Made by a program: the position numbers and the translations under genes. A stretch of DNA of 6,786 nucleotides from Anaerolineae bacterium (GTDB taxonomy: Bacteria; Chloroflexota; Anaerolineae; J102): assembly GCA_027036755.1 (NCBI GenBank), contig JALWDV010000773.1, positions 1 through 6,786 on the forward strand. The letters run 5' to 3'. The notes beneath the pieces are model-generated. The model made no database searches and was not told the DNA's origin. It saw only the letters and a program-made list of their open reading frames with translations. How positions within the stretch are numbered: the stretch's first letter is position 1; every line of letters begins with the position of its first letter. Of the stretch, positions 4,397-6,786 are shown piece after piece.

Positions 4397-4847
4397 CTCT
4401 CCTACGTCATTTCAAGGGAGCGCAGCGACCGAGAAATCCCCTTGCTAACGAGGAGATTTCTCCTCCCTACGGTCGTCGAAATGACGTAACAAGGGAGTTT
4501 CATCGGTATCGGTGCAGGGACGCCCGCCGTTGGACTGTTCCGAAAATAGGCTCTCCTACGTCATTTCAAGGGAGCGCAGCGACCGAGAAATCCCCTTGCT
4601 AACGAGGAGATTTCTCCTCCCTGGGGTCGTCGAAATGACGTAACAAGGGAGTTTCATCGGTACCGGTGCAGGGACGCCCGCCGTTGGACTGTTCCGAAAA
4701 TAGGCTCTCCTACGTCATTTCGAGGGAGCGCAGCGACCGAGAAATCCCCTTGCTAACGAGGAGATTTCTCCTCCCTACGGTCGTCGAAATGACGTAACAA
4801 GGGATTTTCATCCGTATCGGTGCGGGTGCGCCCGCCGTCGGACTGTT
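4397..4847. repeat. Three tandem 154-bp units, each with a long palindrome
   Basis: Units begin at 4397, 4551 and 4705. The first two are exactly 154 bp and differ at about three positions; the third stops early at 4847 and has several changes in its last third. Each unit carries an imperfect palindrome (4403-4488, 4557-4642, 4711-4796). Its ends are TACGTCATTTC and GAAATGACGTA, and its inner stems are CGACCG/CGGTCG and AGAAATC/GATTTCT. About 68 bp of non-palindromic sequence, containing GGGACGCCCGCCGTTGGACT, separates the palindromes. Short open frames here are not credible genes. With 4292-4395 this fills nearly all of the gene-free stretch 4255-4935. In 4848-4935 I see only the weak start region of the next gene and no convincing promoter. 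Confidence 0.85.
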
Positions 4848-4935
4848 ATGCACTTTTGCCTCGTCAAATCGAGAATTCGCAATCCGCCCGGCTCTCACCC
4901 CCAGAAATCCAAAATAGCCCGACATCGAGGACGTG

Positions 4936-5781
4936 ATGACGCGCACATCCATCTTCGCACAGTTGCTGGGAACGGCCCAGGATGGCGGTTTGCCCCAGCC
5001 GGGATGCCACTGCCTTAATTGCGAAGCCGCCCGCGCCGACGCGGCTTTGCGTCAAAACGTCGTTAGTCTGGGATTGGTGGATGAGAGCGCGGGCCAGAGC
5101 TGGATCATCGACGCCACGCCCGATTTTCCCGCCCAATACGACGCCCTCACCGCCCGCGCGCCCCTGGCGGGCATTCTCCTCACCCATGCCCACATTGGCC
5201 ACTATCCCGGTCTGATGTATCTGGGCCCGGAGGCCATGAACGCCCAGGCCATACCAGTGTACGCCACCTCGCGCATGGCTGCATTTCTGCGGGCCAACGC
5301 GCCCTGGTCGGGCCTGATGAATGGCGGACACATCGAGCTCGTCCAGGTCGCGCCCGGCCGCGAGATCGCGTTATCGCCCCGACTGAGCGTGACGCCCGTG
5401 GCCGTTCCCCATCGGGACGAATACAGCGACGCCGTGGCGTGGCTGGCGCGCGGGCCCGCGCGCAGCCTGTTCTACTGCCCCGATATCGATGACTGGGACG
5501 CATTCCAGCCCGATCTGCGAGCCTGGATGGCGCAAATCGATATCGCCCTGGTGGATGGCTCGTTTTTCAGTCCGGTCGAACTGCCAGGACGCGATCTCAC
5601 CCAGATTCCCCATCCCATGGTTACAGACACCGCGAACCGTCTGGCGGACATCGCCACCGAGGTGGTTTTCATCCACCTGAATCACACCAACCCGCTATGG
5701 CGTCAGAGCCCGGAGCGGGCGTGGCTGCATGCCCGGGGCTTCAGAACGGGCGTTTTAGGGGAGCGCTGGCGGCTGGATTGA
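4936..5781 (+). CDS. PqqB/PhnP-like metallo-beta-lactamase-fold hydrolase
   Basis: A 281-residue soluble protein of the metallo-beta-lactamase fold, nearest by its motifs to the PqqB-like and PhnP-like branch. It starts with LGTAQDGGLPQPGCHCLNC (11-29); C24, C26 and C29 form a CxCxxC motif like the structural zinc site of PhnP. The metal-binding motif is THAHIGH (83-89): H84, H86 and H89 are present, but the Asp of the usual HxHxDH is Gly88. H159 in VPHRDEYSD, D183/D185 in CPDIDDWD, D207 in LVDGSFF and H247/H250 in FIHLNHTNP are further likely ligands or active-site residues. ATG 4936 is chosen over GTG 4933 because GAGG (4927-4930) is five bases upstream. No PQQ biosynthesis genes are nearby, so a role in PQQ synthesis is not supported. 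The substrate is unknown. It ends two bases before the convergent rsfS. Confidence 0.85.
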   Translation: MTRTSIFAQLLGTAQDGGLPQPGCHCLNCEAARADAALRQNVVSLGLVDESAGQSWIIDATPDFPAQYDALTARAPLAGILLTHAHIGHYPGLMYLGPEAMNAQAIPVYATSRMAAFLRANAPWSGLMNGGHIELVQVAPGREIALSPRLSVTPVAVPHRDEYSDAVAWLARGPARSLFYCPDIDDWDAFQPDLRAWMAQIDIALVDGSFFSPVELPGRDLTQIPHPMVTDTANRLADIATEVVFIHLNHTNPLWRQSPERAWLHARGFRTGVLGERWRLD

Positions 5782-5783
5782 GA

Positions 5784-6128
5784 TTACTGCATCCGCACCA
5801 CCACTTTCGCCTCGTTCCACAACTCCTCCAGCCGGTAGAAGTCGCGCAGTTCGGGCGAAAAGATGTGCACGATCACAGCGCCGTAATCCAACAACTGCCA
5901 TCCCGATCGACTCTCTCCCTCGACGTAGAGGGGCTTGACGCGTCGATCTCGCAGCGTGTCCACCACGGTATCCACCAGGGCCTTGCTCTGGCGGTCGGAA
6001 GTCGCCGTGGCGATGATGAAATAATCGGCAAAAGGAGCCAGGCCGGTGATATCCAGCAGCAGGATATCCTCCGCCTGCTTTTCATCCAGAATGTCGACGA
6101 TGTTGTGAGAAAGTTCCAATGCGTTCAG
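5784..6128 (-). CDS. rsfS: Ribosome silencing factor RsfS (Iojap/DUF143)
   Basis: A 114-residue RsfS, which binds L14 on the 50S subunit and blocks joining with 30S when nutrients are short (family knowledge). The whole protein fits: AEDILLLDITGLAPFADYFII (19-39), TSDRQSKALVD (43-53), then EGESRSGWQLLDYGAVIVHIF (70-90) and RDFYRLEELW (95-104). The start is unusual. The family begins with Met-(x)-x-Leu-Glu-Leu, and here that position (6128-6126) is CTG. A strong GGAGGT (6141-6136) lies seven bases upstream of this CTG. TTG at 6119 is 16 bases from that site. The in-frame ATG at 6182 has no binding site and overlaps the predicted -10 box. I therefore take CTG. It lies downstream of rpsU but has its own promoter, and is convergent with the MBL-fold gene. 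Confidence 0.92.
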   Translation of the reverse strand: MNALELSHNIVDILDEKQAEDILLLDITGLAPFADYFIIATATSDRQSKALVDTVVDTLRDRRVKPLYVEGESRSGWQLLDYGAVIVHIFSPELRDFYRLEELWNEAKVVVRMQ

Positions 6129-6170
6129 GGATGTTACCTCCGTGGAGAAAAGGGGCGCGGCAATGCGGGT

Positions 6171-6179
6171 ATGATAGCA
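6171..6179 (-). promoter_or_regulatory. Extended -10 promoter of rsfS
   Basis: The minus strand reads TGCTATCAT, an extended -10 with 5 of 6 matches to TATAAT and no clear -35. Transcription would start near 6164 and leave a leader of about 36 bases containing the GGAGGT site but not the ATG at 6182. Confidence 0.5.
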
Positions 6180-6194
6180 CATCTGGCGGGAAAC

Positions 6195-6224
6195 AAAAAA
6201 GCCGCCCCTTGAGGAGCAGCTTTT
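6195..6224 (-). terminator. Intrinsic terminator of rpsU
   Basis: On the minus strand AAAA-GCTGCTCC (6224-6213), loop TCAA, then GGGGCGGC-TTTTTT (6208-6195). The 8-bp GC-rich stem has two G-T pairs, is extended by the A/T run, and is followed by the T-tract. It begins 16 bases after the rpsU stop codon and separates rpsU from rsfS. Confidence 0.85.
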
Positions 6225-6240
6225 CCGTGAGCCGGAGCTC

Positions 6241-6447
6241 TTACAGACCGCCTTGGCGATTGCGACGCCGCTGAGACTGACGGGCCTTGCGGATCGCTTT
6301 CTGCTTTTGCAGACGGCGCAGTTCACTGGGAGGCGTAAACCAGCGTTTGCGGCGCACTTCGGGAAGGATGCGCGCCTTCATTACCTCTTTGCGGAAGCGC
6401 CTCAGCAGTGAATCTTGCGATTCGCCAGGATTGAGCTTAACGGTCAT
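6241..6447 (-). CDS. rpsU: 30S ribosomal protein S21
   Basis: A 68-residue, strongly basic S21, a small-subunit protein near the anti-Shine-Dalgarno end of 16S rRNA. The family pattern is clear: VKLNPGESQDSLLRRFRKEV (3-22), then an ARILPEVRRKRWFTPPSELRR block (25-45) and a Lys/Arg-rich tail (RQSQRRRNRQ). ATG 6447 is preceded seven bases upstream by GGTGGTGA, one base different from the ideal GGAGGTGA. The gene has its own promoter (6508-6536) and terminator (6195-6224), so it appears to be transcribed alone, upstream of rsfS on the same strand. In many bacteria rpsU sits with dnaG-rpoD; that context is absent here. The identification is secure. Confidence 0.95.
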   Translation of the reverse strand: MTVKLNPGESQDSLLRRFRKEVMKARILPEVRRKRWFTPPSELRRLQKQKAIRKARQSQRRRNRQGGL

Positions 6448-6507
6448 GCAGTTCTCACCACCTTTTGGTAAAAGATTGTTGGCCCGAGAAACTCGAACCG
6501 ACTATCT

Positions 6508-6536
6508 ATCTTACCCTTTGGGCGGATTTCTGTCAA
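6508..6536 (-). promoter_or_regulatory. Sigma-70-type promoter of rpsU
   Basis: On the minus strand TTGACA (6536-6531, perfect consensus), a 17-base spacer and TAAGAT (6513-6508, 4 of 6 matches). Transcription would start near 6501, giving a leader of about 53 bases that contains a small CGAG-TTT-CTCG hairpin. It has the best -35 box in the window. Confidence 0.75.
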
Positions 6537-6612
6537 GCCGGGCGTCGTTGAAGGTGGCGTTCCAATTTGAGGGTAAATTTTGTCGACCGTCCGTCGCCAA
6601 GCGTTGCCGAGT

Positions 6613-6773
6613 AGCGTCTGCCACGTCCGCCCGGGGATGAAGTCGCCGGGCTACAGAACAGCGCCGGATAAATCCGGCTAGCCCCGCAGGGGCGCTGTTT
6701 CTAGCCGGGGGACTTCATCCCCCGGCGCTGGCGGCGGGAGCGAAGCGCCCCGAGCCTATAACCGGATTATTTT
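6613..6773. repeat. Palindromic dispersed repeat, copy 2
   Basis: This is the second copy of the element at 1093-1250, in the same orientation and about 96% identical in the core (6620-6752). The arms are 6631-6665 and 6691-6724. The inner hairpins are CCGGAT/ATCCGG and GCCCC/GGGGC, and GGCGCT/AGCGCC follows. Both copies end in GGATTATTTT. The changes in copy 2 keep or improve arm pairing (for example CTTCATC against GATGAAG), so it is probably closer to the original. It lies upstream of the rpsU promoter, in non-coding sequence, and no 21-bp flanking repeat is seen here. Confidence 0.8.
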
Positions 6774-6786
6774 GTCAATGTTCATC

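Noticed and set aside
4357..4602. Small open frame in the 154-bp tandem units
   Set aside because: It lies across palindromic repeats, with no binding site and no protein-like pattern. The minus-strand frame at 4710-4952 is rejected for the same reason.
4397..4847. CRISPR array
   Set aside because: The units are 154 bp long and nearly identical throughout, with no short repeat and unique spacer pattern and no cas genes.
5697..6212. Plus-strand open frame of 171 codons opposite rsfS
   Set aside because: The minus strand encodes a full RsfS here; the plus frame has no recognisable features and no ribosome binding site.

Overview
The window looks like a piece of a GC-rich bacterial chromosome, most likely from the phylum Chloroflexota (Anaerolineae-like). 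That placement is an inference. It rests on the Thr/Pro-rich linker after the lipobox of the first protein, a DUF2905 membrane protein, the character of the ribosomal proteins, and intergenic space filled with structured repeats. All real genes are ordinary chromosomal genes. I see no phage, plasmid, CRISPR or transposase genes.

Layout. Positions 1-235 (minus) hold the start of a lipoprotein gene that runs off the left edge. It is divergent from rplS (L19, 658-1008, plus), which has a recognisable promoter, a long structured leader and a strong intrinsic terminator. Positions 1070-1440 hold a palindromic dispersed repeat, a 21-bp direct repeat flanking it, and a promoter that appears to give a leaderless transcript for a DUF2905 protein (1445-1669). 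A 98-residue unknown protein (1675-1971, minus) is tail-to-tail with it and head-to-head with a folate operon.

The folate operon (1998-4254, plus) has three tightly packed reading frames: a pteridine-reductase-type short-chain dehydrogenase, FolB, and one continuous frame that fuses FolK to FolE. Together they cover GTP to dihydroneopterin triphosphate (FolE), dihydroneopterin to 6-hydroxymethyl-dihydropterin (FolB), its pyrophosphorylation (FolK), and probably an NADPH-dependent pterin or dihydrofolate reduction (the SDR). The phosphate-removal step, FolP and FolC are not in the window.

Positions 4255-4935 carry no gene. They hold a hairpin, a heptamer-based inverted repeat and three tandem copies of a 154-bp unit, each with a long imperfect palindrome. 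After this come an orphan PqqB/PhnP-like metallo-beta-lactamase-fold gene (4936-5781, plus) and, converging on it, rsfS (apparently starting at CTG) and rpsU (S21), each with its own promoter on the minus strand. A second, about 96% identical copy of the palindromic repeat of 1093-1250 closes the window at 6613-6773.

The points most worth following up are the folK-folE fusion with a strong internal ribosome binding site beside a PTR1-type reductase, the competing stems in the rplS leader, the two families of structured intergenic repeats, the apparently leaderless DUF2905 gene and the CTG start of rsfS.
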